Origin: Actinomadura spongiicola
GTDB taxonomy: Bacteria; Actinomycetota; Actinomycetes; Streptosporangiales; Streptosporangiaceae
DNA: 64,000 nucleotides
Direction: 5' to 3'
Assembly (NCBI RefSeq): GCF_003432485.1
Contig: NZ_QVNQ01000002.1
Coordinates: 62,001-126,000, forward strand
Shown: positions 1 through 9,194 of the stretch, in pieces
How positions within the stretch are numbered: the first letter of the stretch is position 1
Layout of the letters: every line of letters starts with the position of its first letter
Program-made: the position numbers and the translations under genes
Notes under the pieces: model-generated
Told to the model about the DNA's origin: nothing
Databases searched by the model: none
Seen by the model: the letters and a program-made list of their open reading frames with translations, nothing else

Positions 1-1
1 C

Positions 2-361
2 CGCTCAACCGCTGAATTGTTGGCTGGGTTCGGGCAGATTTTCAACGGATGCGCCACGCTGCTATGCCCCAGTGGCGTCATCGCCGTCACCGCCCGCCCC
101 TTCCGCGTCGCCGGAGAACTGGTCGACCTGCCCGGCCAGATAATCACCACCGCCGAAGACCACGGCCTGGTCCTGGTCGACCGGATCGCGGCGCTGCTGT
201 GCGGCCTACGCGACGGCCAGATCGTCACTCGCGCCTCGTTCTTCCAGATGGTCGAGGCCCGCCGTCTGCGTGAACACGGCATCCCCGCGATGGCCGTCGC
301 CCACGAAGACCTACTGGTGTTCCGACCAGCGTCCAGCCTCGGTGACGGAGGAGGGCGTTGA
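2..361 (+). CDS. DNA methylase, C-terminal fragment (5' end outside window)
   Basis: The frame is open from the first bases of the window and ends at a TGA at 359-361, so only the last ~119 codons are seen. The text resembles the C-terminal half of DNA methylases carried by actinobacterial integrative elements: a Rossmann-like segment (CPSGVIAVTARPFR), then a linker with LVDLPGQ and the ending HEDLLVF. The catalytic and SAM motifs would lie upstream and cannot be checked. It sits directly before a small gene and a serine recombinase, which fits a self-methylation gene of a mobile element. The family call rests on remembered similarity only. Confidence 0.6.
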   Translation, partial: RSTAELLAGFGQIFNGCATLLCPSGVIAVTARPFRVAGELVDLPGQIITTAEDHGLVLVDRIAALLCGLRDGQIVTRASFFQMVEARRLREHGIPAMAVAHEDLLVFRPASSLGDGGGR

Positions 362-624
362 GCGGTCCCGGCCTTGACCAGGACGGACGAGACGAGCGTC
401 CATGTCGTCGTTCCGCAACCGGGACGGCAGGCCGGTCAGCGGCCGGTCGCCGTCCCGGTTTGGCGTGGACGATCGTCACCGCCGAGGGTGACGTGGCCGC
501 ACACCTGGAGCGCGCGCAGGCGCTCGCGATCAAGGAGGTACTGCAATGGTGGACCAGACACGTAGCCCAATCCCGCTCGACGTCTTCACCCGAGGAACCC
601 ACAGCAGCCGATCCGCAGGACTGA
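358..624 (+). CDS. Small hypothetical protein of the integrated element
   Basis: This is an 88-codon frame from a TTG that overlaps the methylase stop, running 79 bp into the recombinase gene. The N-terminal half is Arg/Gly-rich. The C-terminal half (VTAEGDVAAHLERAQALAIKEVL) looks like an amphipathic helix. I do not recognise a domain. In favour of a real gene are its position between two element genes and translational coupling to the methylase. Against it are the weak TTG start and the long overlap with the recombinase, which has its own strong ribosome binding site inside this frame. Confidence 0.35.
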   Translation: MSGPGLDQDGRDERPCRRSATGTAGRSAAGRRPGLAWTIVTAEGDVAAHLERAQALAIKEVLQWWTRHVAQSRSTSSPEEPTAADPQD

Positions 625-2432
625 CCGGACCCGGCGGAGGAGTCCGGTCGGATGGTCCGCTACGAGTGGCGTTCGCGGGACGGACCTCGACCGAGGACAA
701 GCAGGACCCGACCCTGTCGCTGCCGCGTCAGCTCGCCAACAGCCAGACCGCCCTGCACACGGCCCTTCCGGGACGCGCGGTGATCGTCGCGCACTTCTAT
801 GACATCGAGTCCGGCCGCAAGGACCTGGCCGCTCGCGGGTTCGGGCGCGGGCACGAGCGGTTCACCATTCCGATTCCTCGGGACGGCGGCATTCAGGACC
901 TGCTGCTGGAGGCGGCCCAGGCCGATCGGCGGTTCGACGCGGTGATCTGTGAGTCGGTCGACCGGATCGCGCGCCGGACCTACGTCGGTACCCAGATCGA
1001 GAACACCCTGGAGAAGCTCGGCATCCCGTTGTGGGCGTCCGATGAGCCGATCGCTCTGAACGGGAAACGCTCGTCTCAGGTGTTGACGCGGCGGGTGAAG
1101 CAGGGGGTGGCCGAGTGGTATGTGCTGGAGATGTTGGAGAAGGCGTGGGGCGGGTTCGAGGTCCACACCGAGCAGGGCTTCAACGTTGGGCGGCCTCCGT
1201 ACGGGTATCTGGCGCAGAAGGTTCCGCACCCGGTCGCCGCTCGCCGTGAGCAGGGAGCCACCAAGCATGTGCTGGCGCCTGACCCGGTACGCGGCCCGGT
1301 CGTGGAAACCATCTTCGAGATCCGTGCCGGGGAGCGTCTCGGTTACCAGGCCATCGCCGACCGGCTCAACCGTGATCTGGATCGGTACCCGCCGCCCGTC
1401 GCGACCGCGAAGCACAGAAGTGTGGGTCGGTGGACCTATTCCTCGGTGCGGGAGGTGCTGACCAACCCGAAGTACACCGGTTACATGGTGTGGAACCGTA
1501 AGGCCACCACCTCGGCCAGGGGCCGCAACAACCCGCCCGAGGCGTGGGTCTGGTCCAGCGCGCCCACTCATCCCGCTCTGGTGAGCGTCGAGACCTTCAC
1601 CGACGCGCAGAAGGTGGCGCGTGACCGGGAGGGGTCGCGTAGCCGTCCGGGGCCCAACACCGCGCAGACCGGCGCCCGTCGTTCCTACGCGCTGCGCTCG
1701 TACATGGTCTGCGGGTTGTGCGGGCGGCGGATGTTCGGCAAGGAGAGCCGGGGCCGGATCTACTACATCTGTCGTCCCGCTCGGGCCTACCGTCCCGAAG
1801 GGCATCCGGCGAGTATCTGGGTTCGTGAGGAGCCCCTCATGGCGGGCCTGACCGAGTTCTTCAACCGTGAAATCTTTGGCCCTCACCGTTGTGAACGGTT
1901 GCATGTCTTGCTCGCCCGGCTGGATGACAGCCACCTTCATGAGCACCGGGAACGGCTGGCGGCGGTCGAGGGGCAGATCGTAGAACTCAAGCGCCGTAAG
2001 GAACGTGTCCTGGACTCGTTGGAGGCCGCTGATCAGCCCTCGCCTGCGTTCGTCAATTCCATCAACGAACGCACGACGCGTATCGGGGCGGAGTTGGAGG
2101 GTAAGCAGGCGGTTCTGCGGGAGTTGCGGGAGGCGGTTCCGGTGGCGCCGTGTCCTGAGTTGTTGGATCGCTGCCCGACCGGGGCGGTCGATCTCGGGTT
2201 GTTGCCGGAGGTGACTCTGCGGCGGCTGTTGGACGCCTTCGCCGTCCAGATGCGGCACGACCTGGACGGTGATCAGGTCGCCGTGCAGGTCACGATCACG
2301 CCCGAAACGGCGGACACCCAACTACGGGCGGCGCACGCGGCGATTGCGGGGGATGGTGACGGGGCGGATGGCGATCATGCAGCCGTGCGCGTGGTACCCC
2401 CTACCGGATTCGAACCGGCGCTACCGCCTTGA
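546..2432 (+). CDS. Large serine recombinase (integrase)
   Basis: Site-specific recombinase that would integrate and excise the element. The ATG is preceded by AAGGAGG at seven bases, deciding the start (628 aa). The resolvase catalytic domain lies at about residues 38-190, with the nucleophilic serine in GRTSTEDKQDPTLSLPRQ and the arginine-rich segment ESVDRIARR. The recombinase (DNA-binding) domain follows at about 195-330. A zinc ribbon has Cys389, Cys392 and Cys409, and a coiled coil lies at about 455-520. The last residues (VVPPTGFEPALPP) are translated from the 3' half of an antisense tRNA-Glu gene, and the stop codon lies in its anticodon loop region. This is the signature of an integrase ending in its own attachment site. 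Confidence 0.95.
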   Translation: MVDQTRSPIPLDVFTRGTHSSRSAGLTGPGGGVRSDGPLRVAFAGRTSTEDKQDPTLSLPRQLANSQTALHTALPGRAVIVAHFYDIESGRKDLAARGFGRGHERFTIPIPRDGGIQDLLLEAAQADRRFDAVICESVDRIARRTYVGTQIENTLEKLGIPLWASDEPIALNGKRSSQVLTRRVKQGVAEWYVLEMLEKAWGGFEVHTEQGFNVGRPPYGYLAQKVPHPVAARREQGATKHVLAPDPVRGPVVETIFEIRAGERLGYQAIADRLNRDLDRYPPPVATAKHRSVGRWTYSSVREVLTNPKYTGYMVWNRKATTSARGRNNPPEAWVWSSAPTHPALVSVETFTDAQKVARDREGSRSRPGPNTAQTGARRSYALRSYMVCGLCGRRMFGKESRGRIYYICRPARAYRPEGHPASIWVREEPLMAGLTEFFNREIFGPHRCERLHVLLARLDDSHLHEHRERLAAVEGQIVELKRRKERVLDSLEAADQPSPAFVNSINERTTRIGAELEGKQAVLRELREAVPVAPCPELLDRCPTGAVDLGLLPEVTLRRLLDAFAVQMRHDLDGDQVAVQVTITPETADTQLRAAHAAIAGDGDGADGDHAAVRVVPPTGFEPALPP

Positions 2433-2440
2433 AAGGGCGG
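2391..2440. other. Candidate attachment site (attR side) in tRNA-Glu 3' half
   Basis: The tRNA 3' half coincides with the recombinase 3' end, so the crossover core is expected between the CCA end and the anticodon loop. All recognised element genes lie to the left and chromosomal genes to the right, making this the right junction. The matching left junction is outside the window, so the exact core cannot be delimited here. Confidence 0.6.
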
Positions 2441-2467
2441 CGTCCTAGGCCGCTAGACGAAGGGGGC
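2395..2467 (-). tRNA. tRNA-Glu (anticodon TTC)
   Basis: Read on the minus strand the 73-nt cloverleaf closes: acceptor arms GCCCCCT/AGGGGGT (first pair G-U), D arm with AGCGGCCTAGGA, anticodon stem CCGCC/GGCGG around loop CTTTCAA (anticodon TTC), and T arm with TTCGAAT. CCA follows directly at 2394-2392. The 5' part comes from the chromosome to the right. The 3' part overlaps the end of the recombinase gene by 38 nt, so the functional 3' half was probably restored by the integrating element. Confidence 0.93.
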
Positions 2468-2539
2468 CCGGTGGTGGCGGAGATGGTCGCCACTCGACCT
2501 GGTCAGTGTAGAGGACGTTGTGGGGCGGCGCGCAAACCG

Positions 2540-4141
2540 TTAGCGGGGGGTGGGGGTTCGGGTGCTGGGGGTGGGGGTGCGGGACGGCCAGTCGGAGGGG
2601 AACTCGGACGGGAAGGGGGAGGTGGGGGACGTGGGTGGGGTGGACGGGGGGCGAGGGTTGAGGGTGCGGTCGGGGTCGGGTTCCAGGTGGCGCTCTATTT
2701 GGGCGGAGGTGAGGCCCAGGCCGCCCAGGCGGAGGTCGTCCCAGCCCTGGAGGCGGTGGGTGGCGCGGCTGAAGTAGAGGACGGAGAGTTCGATGGGGGT
2801 GGGTTTTTCGTGTTCCAGGCCGCGGAGGCCGGCGCCTCCGGTGGAGCCCTGGATGAAGAGGCGGGTGTCGGTGGGGAGGAGTTTGGTGGAGCGGGCGTGG
2901 GCGTGGCCGGAGAGGATGAGGGGGGTCAGGCCGGAGAAGGCTTCGCCTTCGGCGGGGTCGTGGACGACGACGAGGTCGGGGGTCGTGCGGGAGGCGCGGA
3001 GTTTCTCGGCGAGGACCAGGCCCTCGGCGCGCATCTGGTCGGCGCCGACGAAGTCGTCGCGGGTGCTCTTGTCGGGGGTGAAGCGGGGGTCGCCGACGCC
3101 GTAGATGTTGAGGCCTTCGACCTGGCGGGTGTCGTCGTCGAGGACGATGGCGTTCTTCTGGCGGTCGACGGCCTTCTGGGTGTCCTTGGAGTCGTGGTTG
3201 CCGCGGACGTAGACGTAGGGGACCTTCAGGTCGGCGATGGCGTCGGCGAAGCGGTTCTCGGGCTTGCTGCCGTGGTCCATGAGGTCGCCGCTGTCGATGA
3301 TGAGGTCGACCTTGAACTGGGTGGTGACGGACTTTATTACGTTCCAGGCGGCGGGGTTGAGGTGGATGTCGGAGACGTGCAGGACGCGGAGGGTGGACGG
3401 GTCCGGTTCGTAGGTGGGGAGGGTGGAGGTGGCGGCGTACAGCTCGGAGACGTTGCCGACGAGGTGGGCGAGTTGGGCGCGGTAGGCGGAGAAGCGTTCG
3501 ACGAGGCTGCGGGTGTCGCCGACGATCTGGGGGGCGTTGGCGAGGAGGCCGGTGTAGCGGGGTTCGGCGATGGACTGGGGGTTGAAGGTCGTCCAGGTGA
3601 GGAGGGTCAGGGCGGCGAGGCCGAGGGCGGTGGAGGCGAGGCCGAGGAGGGCGTGGCGGAGGGAGCGGAAGAGGACGAGGGCGGCGGCGAAGCCGGTGAG
3701 GAGGGCGAGGAGGGTGGCGCGGACGAGGAGGGTGGTCACGCCGCCGGCGATCTGGTCGGCGATCTGGTCGGTGAGGCGGTCGACCTCGGCGTCGTTCTCG
3801 ATGAGTTTCTGGGCCTGGTCGGGACGGACGTCGGTGAGGCTCGCCTCCAGGGCGACGGGGCCCCAGTGGGTGTCGAGGCGGAGGGAGCCGAGGGGTGGGA
3901 GTTCGAGGGTCGTTCCGCCGTGGAGGGACGGGCGGAGGGCGAACTGGACGTCGGTGGGGCCGACGGCGGTGACGGCGTGCCCGCCGAGGAGGAGGCCCGC
4001 GTAGCCGGCGGCGAGGCCGATGGCGGCGGTGAGGGCGAGGCGGGACCAGCGGCTGGTGACGACGGCCCGGGCGCGGGCCGTGAGTCTCGGCGGGATGCGG
4101 GTCGTGATGGCTTCGGTCAACGCGGCGCGGACCTGGCGCAC
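2540..4141 (-). CDS. Membrane-anchored metallophosphoesterase
   Basis: A 533-aa calcineurin-like phosphoesterase from a GTG start. Hydrophobic segments at about 33-58 and 134-186 place it in the membrane. The C-terminal catalytic domain carries the dimetal motifs in order: D258-x-H260 (VSDIHLN), GDLMDH at 285-290, GNHD at 314-317, then VHDP and SGHAHA. The last ~60 residues are a Pro/Ser/Thr-rich tail. The substrate is unknown. It is divergent from the zincin gene with only ~35 bp between starts, so both promoters must overlap. The G-rich complement produces long antisense frames that I regard as shadows. Confidence 0.9.
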   Translation of the reverse strand: MRQVRAALTEAITTRIPPRLTARARAVVTSRWSRLALTAAIGLAAGYAGLLLGGHAVTAVGPTDVQFALRPSLHGGTTLELPPLGSLRLDTHWGPVALEASLTDVRPDQAQKLIENDAEVDRLTDQIADQIAGGVTTLLVRATLLALLTGFAAALVLFRSLRHALLGLASTALGLAALTLLTWTTFNPQSIAEPRYTGLLANAPQIVGDTRSLVERFSAYRAQLAHLVGNVSELYAATSTLPTYEPDPSTLRVLHVSDIHLNPAAWNVIKSVTTQFKVDLIIDSGDLMDHGSKPENRFADAIADLKVPYVYVRGNHDSKDTQKAVDRQKNAIVLDDDTRQVEGLNIYGVGDPRFTPDKSTRDDFVGADQMRAEGLVLAEKLRASRTTPDLVVVHDPAEGEAFSGLTPLILSGHAHARSTKLLPTDTRLFIQGSTGGAGLRGLEHEKPTPIELSVLYFSRATHRLQGWDDLRLGGLGLTSAQIERHLEPDPDRTLNPRPPSTPPTSPTSPFPSEFPSDWPSRTPTPSTRTPTPR

Positions 4142-4176
4142 GTGTTCCCCTTCCGTCGAGCAGAATTGTCGGCGTG

Positions 4177-4515
4177 ATGGAGTTGTCGCGCGATGAGTTC
4201 GAGGACCTCGTGGCCGAGGCCCTCGACACCATCCCCGTTGAGTTGACCGCGCACATGCGCAACGTCGTCATCGTCGTCGAGGACGAGGCGCCCGAGCGCG
4301 GACTACTCGGTTTGTACCAGGGCGTACCCCTCACCGAACGGGGTGACTGGTACGGCGGCGTCCTGCCCGATCACATTTCCATCTACCGTCATGAGATTCT
4401 CGAAATATGCGACACCCCGGACGACGTGGTGGAGGAGGTCAGGATCACCGTGGTCCATGAGATCGCCCACCATTTCGGGATCGATGACCAGAGGTTGCAC
4501 GAGCTCGGCTACTAA
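4177..4515 (+). CDS. Metallopeptidase family protein (zincin-like, PF06262 type)
   Basis: Small 112-aa protein with an HExxH zinc motif extended as HEIAHHFGIDD (H94, E95, H98, D103), then LHELGY at the very end. This is typical of the small bacterial zincin-like family found next to unrelated genes in actinobacteria. A GTG lies one codon upstream at 4174; I prefer the ATG. No signal peptide or membrane segment is seen, so it should be cytoplasmic. Its substrate is not known. Confidence 0.88.
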   Translation: MELSRDEFEDLVAEALDTIPVELTAHMRNVVIVVEDEAPERGLLGLYQGVPLTERGDWYGGVLPDHISIYRHEILEICDTPDDVVEEVRITVVHEIAHHFGIDDQRLHELGY

Positions 4516-4603
4516 GTCCTTGAATTGTGCACTGTAGGTCACCTGTACGCCACGCAGCGTGAGTTAATGGGGAGGCTGTTCATAGGGCCGAACTGGAGCG
4601 TGT

Positions 4604-5932
4604 GTGGCGGGAAGGCAGACCGGCAGGCATCGGCGTCCGCCGGAGCGGCAGGCGACCTACCGTGAGGTGTTCGCGGTGGGCGAGTTCCGTGCCCTGTGGC
4701 TGGCGCAGGCGCTGTCGTTCGTCGGCGACCAGTTGGCGCAGGTCGCGCTGGCCGTGCTCGTGTACGACAGCACGAAGTCGGCGCTGCTGACCGCGTTGGT
4801 GTACGCGCTGACGTACCTTCCGCCGATCGTGGGCGGGCCGGTGTTGTCCGGGCTGGCGGACCTGTTCCCCCGGCGCACCGTCATGATCGTCTGCGATGTG
4901 CTGCGGGCGGGGCTGGTCGCGTTGATGGCGGTCGTCGCGCTGCCGATCGGTGGGCTGTCGGCGCTGGTGTTCCTGACGGTGCTGCTGGGGGCGCCGTTCT
5001 CCGCGGCGCGGGCGGCGGTCCTGCCGGACGTGTTGGAGGGCGACCGCTATGTCGCCGGGTCGGCGATCACCAACATCACGCATCAGGCCACGCAGATGCT
5101 CGGTTTCCTCGCGGGCGGCGCGATCGTCGCCGTCGTGGGGACGCGGGAGGCGCTCGCGTTGGACGCGCTGACGTTCGGCGCCTCGGCCGTGATCCTGCTG
5201 GCCGGGCTGCGCGGGAGGGAGGCCCCGGGACGGCGGGACCGGGCGTCGTTCGGGCTGTGGCGCGGGACGCGGGACGGCGCGCGGCTCGTGTTCGGCGACC
5301 CGGTGCTGCGGTCGCTGGTGCTGTTCGCGTGGCTGTGCGCGTTCTACGTGATCCCCGAGGGCCTGGCCGCGCCGTACGCGGCGACGTTCGGCGGGGGCGC
5401 GGCCACGGTGGGTCTGCTGCTGTCGGCGATGCCGACGGGGATGGTCGTCGGCGCGTTCCTGTTCAGCCGGTTCGTCCGTCCCGCGAACCGGCTGCACGCG
5501 ATGGGGTGGATGTCGATGCTCGCCTGCCTGCCGCTGGTCGGCGCGAGCCTGCATCCGCCGCTGTGGGCGGTGGTGGCGCTGTGGGCGCTGTCGGGCGTCG
5601 GCAGCGCCTACCAGCTCGCGGCGAACGCCGCGTTCGTGGCCGCGGTGCCGCCGTCCGGGCGGGGACGCGCGTTCGGCCTGGCCCAGTCCGGCATCCTCGC
5701 CGGGCAGGGCGTCGGCATCCTCGTCGGGGGCGCCGCGGCGCAGGTGCTCGGGCCCGAGACGGTGGTGGCGCTCGCGGGCGCGCTCGGGCTGTCGGTCTCG
5801 GCGATGCTCACGTTCGGCTGGAACCAGGTCCGCGGCGGTGTCATCGCCCGGACGCGGGAGCGCGTCGAACCGGTCGTCGTCTCCCCGGCGGGGGACGACG
5901 AGCTGTCGGGGGTGGGCCGCTCCGCGTCCTGA
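4604..5932 (+). CDS. MFS transporter
   Basis: A 442-aa protein with about twelve hydrophobic segments between residues ~25 and 415. It has an MFS loop of the form GLADLFPRRTVMIVCDVLRA after helix two. The N-terminal YREVFAVGEFRALWLAQ resembles the enterobactin-exporter/multidrug branch. Substrate cannot be assigned. The start is GTG. The stop codon is immediately adjacent to the stop codon of the convergent PspC gene, leaving no room for a terminator between them. Confidence 0.88.
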   Translation: MAGRQTGRHRRPPERQATYREVFAVGEFRALWLAQALSFVGDQLAQVALAVLVYDSTKSALLTALVYALTYLPPIVGGPVLSGLADLFPRRTVMIVCDVLRAGLVALMAVVALPIGGLSALVFLTVLLGAPFSAARAAVLPDVLEGDRYVAGSAITNITHQATQMLGFLAGGAIVAVVGTREALALDALTFGASAVILLAGLRGREAPGRRDRASFGLWRGTRDGARLVFGDPVLRSLVLFAWLCAFYVIPEGLAAPYAATFGGGAATVGLLLSAMPTGMVVGAFLFSRFVRPANRLHAMGWMSMLACLPLVGASLHPPLWAVVALWALSGVGSAYQLAANAAFVAAVPPSGRGRAFGLAQSGILAGQGVGILVGGAAAQVLGPETVVALAGALGLSVSAMLTFGWNQVRGGVIARTRERVEPVVVSPAGDDELSGVGRSAS

Positions 5933-6256
5933 TCAGGCGTGCGTGCGCTGCTTGTTGAAGGCGTCCCGGGTCTTCTGGACGGCGTCCTGGAAGGCCGGGG
6001 AGTCGCTCGCCTTCTTGATCATGTCCTCGGCGATGGCCTTCTCGGCGCCCTCCTCGGGTATCAGCACCCAGCCGATCACGTACAGGGCGATCCCGGCGCC
6101 GCCGAACACGGTGAACACCGCGAGGGCGATCCGGATGATGTTGGCGTCGACGTCGAAGAAGCGCGCGGCGCCCGAGCAAACACCGGCGACGACGCGGTCG
6201 TCGCGGGTGCGGCGGAGCTTCTTCTGGGTGCTCGTGGTGTCCTTGTTCATGTCCAT
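5933..6256 (-). CDS. PspC domain-containing protein
   Basis: A 107-aa protein with a PspC domain at about 13-72: RRTRDDRVVAGVCSGAARF, then a membrane helix IIRIALAVFTVFGGAGIALYVIGWVLIP. The acidic/basic C-terminal tail should be cytoplasmic. PspC-type proteins sense or buffer envelope stress, but the partner here is unknown. A second in-frame ATG lies two codons downstream of the chosen start (MDMNKD). It converges with the MFS gene with zero bases between stops. Confidence 0.9.
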   Translation of the reverse strand: MDMNKDTTSTQKKLRRTRDDRVVAGVCSGAARFFDVDANIIRIALAVFTVFGGAGIALYVIGWVLIPEEGAEKAIAEDMIKKASDSPAFQDAVQKTRDAFNKQRTHA

Positions 6257-6390
6257 GCCCTAGATACTGCCCAGTGGCGGGGCGGTATGACATCCGGATT
6301 CGCCCTGAGTCGTCCCTGAGCGCACCCTGGCCCGCCGAGGGTGACGGCCCCGACGTACGCTCATGGGCGAAACCGCGGGAGGAGACCCGG

Positions 6391-7542
6391 ATGGACGTGC
6401 TGCGCGTCGACGATCAGCTCACCGACGAGGAACGGATGGTGCGCGACACCGTCCGGGAGTTCGTGGCGGAGCACGTCGTGCCGCACGTGGCGGGCTGGTT
6501 CGAGGACGGGACGTTCCCCGTCCGGGAACTGGCCCCCGAACTGGGGCGGCTGGGCCTGCTCGGCATGCATCTGGACGGGTACGGCTGCGCCGGGACAAGC
6601 GCCGTCGCCTACGGGGTGGCGTGTCGCGAACTGGAGGCCGCCGATTCGGGGCTGCGCAGCTTCGTGTCGGTGCAGGGGTCGCTGGCGATGACGGCCGTCC
6701 ACAAGTACGGGACGGAGGAGCAGAAAGCCTCGTGGCTGCCGAGAATGGCGGCCGGGGAGGCGCTCGGCTGCTTCGGCCTGACCGAGCCCGACCGCGGCTC
6801 CGACCCGGGCGACATGCTGACCCGGGCCCGGCGCGACGGCTCCGACTGGGTCCTGACCGGCTCCAAGATGTGGATCACCAACGGGTCGCTCGCGGACGTC
6901 GCCGTGGTGTGGGCGCAGGCCGACGACGGGATACGCGGGTTCCTCGTCGAGCGGGGCACGCCCGGGTTCATGGCCCGTGACATCCACCGGAAGATGTCGC
7001 TGCGGGCGTCGGTCACGTCCGAGCTCGTCCTGGACGACGTCAGGGTCCCCGCGGACGCGCTGCTGCCCGGTGTGCGGGGCCTGAAGGGGCCGCTCGGCTG
7101 CCTGTCGGAGGCCCGGTACGGCATCGTGTGGGGGGCGATCGGCGCGGGACGGGCCTGCTACGAGGCGGCCGTCGGGTACGCCAAGACCCGGGAGCAGTTC
7201 GGCAGGCCCATCGGGTCGTTCCAGCTCACCCAGGAGAAACTGGCCTGGATGGAGGTCGCGTTGGGCCAGGCGGGCCTGGTCGCGCTGCACATCGGTCGCC
7301 GCAAGGACGAGGGGAACGTCACGCCGCAGCAGGTGTCGTTCGGGAAGCTGGCGAACGTCCGCGCGGCCCTGGACGTCGCGCGGGAGGCCCGCACGATCCT
7401 CGGCGCCAACGGGATCACGCTCGACTATCCGGTGATCAGGCACATGAACAACCTGGAGAGCGTCCTGACCTATGAGGGGACGCAGGAGGTCCATCTCCTC
7501 ACGCTCGGTAAGGCCGTGACGGGCCTGGACGCGTTCCGTTAA
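6391..7542 (+). CDS. Acyl-CoA dehydrogenase, glutaryl-CoA dehydrogenase-like
   Basis: Flavoenzyme of 383 aa oxidising an acyl-CoA, most like glutaryl-CoA dehydrogenase. Motifs: FGLTEPDRGSDPGDM (flavin/substrate loop), KMWITNGSLADVAVVWAQ, REQFGRPIGSFQLTQEKLA, and the catalytic glutamate in TYEGTQEVH (about E362). The ATG at 6391 has GGGAGGAG upstream and matches the family N-terminus; a longer frame from 6274 is unlikely. It is followed after a ~96-bp gap by asd. Oxidative decarboxylation of glutaryl-CoA belongs to lysine/tryptophan catabolism, but no companion gene is adjacent. Confidence 0.87.
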   Translation: MDVLRVDDQLTDEERMVRDTVREFVAEHVVPHVAGWFEDGTFPVRELAPELGRLGLLGMHLDGYGCAGTSAVAYGVACRELEAADSGLRSFVSVQGSLAMTAVHKYGTEEQKASWLPRMAAGEALGCFGLTEPDRGSDPGDMLTRARRDGSDWVLTGSKMWITNGSLADVAVVWAQADDGIRGFLVERGTPGFMARDIHRKMSLRASVTSELVLDDVRVPADALLPGVRGLKGPLGCLSEARYGIVWGAIGAGRACYEAAVGYAKTREQFGRPIGSFQLTQEKLAWMEVALGQAGLVALHIGRRKDEGNVTPQQVSFGKLANVRAALDVAREARTILGANGITLDYPVIRHMNNLESVLTYEGTQEVHLLTLGKAVTGLDAFR

Positions 7543-7629
7543 GGAGCGCTTGAACCTGTTGCGTAGGGTTATTCACTGGACGACCTGTACGGCCTGGGTG
7601 ACACTCCCCGGGTCGAGTGATCTACCTGA

Positions 7630-8658
<1,029 letters not shown>

Positions 8659-8661
8659 CGC

Positions 8662-8880
8662 TCAGCTCGCGCGGCGACCCCGGACCTCCAGGGACTCCAG
8701 GAGGGCGGCGGTGCTCTGGGCGATCTCTTCGACGGCCCGGTCGAACGCCTCGGCGTTGTGGGCGGCGGGCGCGCGGAACCCGGAGATCTTCCGGACGTAC
8801 TGGAGCGCGGCCGCCCGGACGTCGGTGTCGGTCACGTCCTCGGTGAAGGGCGGGCGGAGTGTCTTGATGCTGCGGCACAT
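8662..8880 (-). CDS. DUF2277 family protein
   Basis: Small 72-aa protein opening with MCRSIKTLRPPFTEDVTDTD and continuing AAALQYVRKISGF and FDRAVEEIA, the hallmark of the DUF2277 family of unknown function, which begins with a conserved Met-Cys-Arg. The start is therefore the ATG at 8880. An in-frame extension to 9135 is Pro/Arg-rich low-complexity text and is rejected. Cytoplasmic and predicted mostly helical. Confidence 0.9.
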   Translation of the reverse strand: MCRSIKTLRPPFTEDVTDTDVRAAALQYVRKISGFRAPAAHNAEAFDRAVEEIAQSTAALLESLEVRGRRAS

Positions 8881-8929
8881 ATCCCCATTGTGACCTGTGG
8901 GTCCGACGTTCCGCACCGGGCGGAGGGGC

Positions 8930-8973
8930 GGGCCGAGATCGGGCCGAGGTCGGGCCGAGGTCGGGCTGAGGGC
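8930..8973. repeat. Four 11-bp tandem units
   Basis: Units read GGGCCGAGATC, GGGCCGAGGTC twice, and GGGCTGAGGGC. They lie ~50-93 bp upstream of the DUF2277 start codon on its coding strand, so they could sit in its promoter region. They could equally be simple slippage repeats. Confidence 0.75.
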
Positions 8974-8978
8974 CCCGG

Positions 8979-9012
8979 GCCCTCGTCCGTAGGAGCAGCG
9001 TCGGACGAGGGC
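8979..9012. terminator. Hairpin, 11-bp perfect stem
   Basis: Arms GCCCTCGTCCG and CGGACGAGGGC surround a 12-nt loop. No U tract follows on either strand. It could stop leftward transcription coming from the aminopeptidase gene. Confidence 0.55.
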
Positions 9013-9159
9013 GCCAGGGGCCCGGCGGGGGGCGGGGGCCCCGGAAGGAAGGCGGCGCGCCGCACGGGCCGGGCCGAGATTCGTCCCGTGGAACCGCCTT
9101 CGGTCAGCCCTTGGGGAGGGGGATTGGCTGTCCAAAATTGGACCGCGCAGGCCGGTCAG

Positions 9160-9194
9160 GTGTCAACGGATCCATGAGCCACTGGATTTTCAAT
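9160..9194 (-). promoter_or_regulatory. 35-bp conserved element, copy 1
   Basis: Identical at 28 of 35 positions, without gaps, to 12073-12107. Shared blocks on the plus strand are GTGTCAA, ATCCAT and TGGATTTTCAAT. The inner ATCCA...TGGAT forms an inverted repeat. On the minus strand it reads ATTGAAAATCCA ... TTGACAC, which includes a -35-like TTGACA. The next minus-strand gene is DUF2277, ~280 bp away. Confidence 0.55.

Noticed and set aside
660..2321. A 553-codon minus-strand frame opposite the recombinase
   Set aside because: Composition is typical of an antisense frame; the plus strand encodes the full recombinase domain order.
2429..4177. A 582-codon Gly/Glu-rich open frame on the plus strand, and a further 629-codon frame on the minus strand here
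   Set aside because: Both are shadows of the metallophosphoesterase gene, which carries all the catalytic motifs.
8662..9135. Longer DUF2277 protein of 157 aa
   Set aside because: The extension is low-complexity, and the family begins with the Met-Cys-Arg at 8880.
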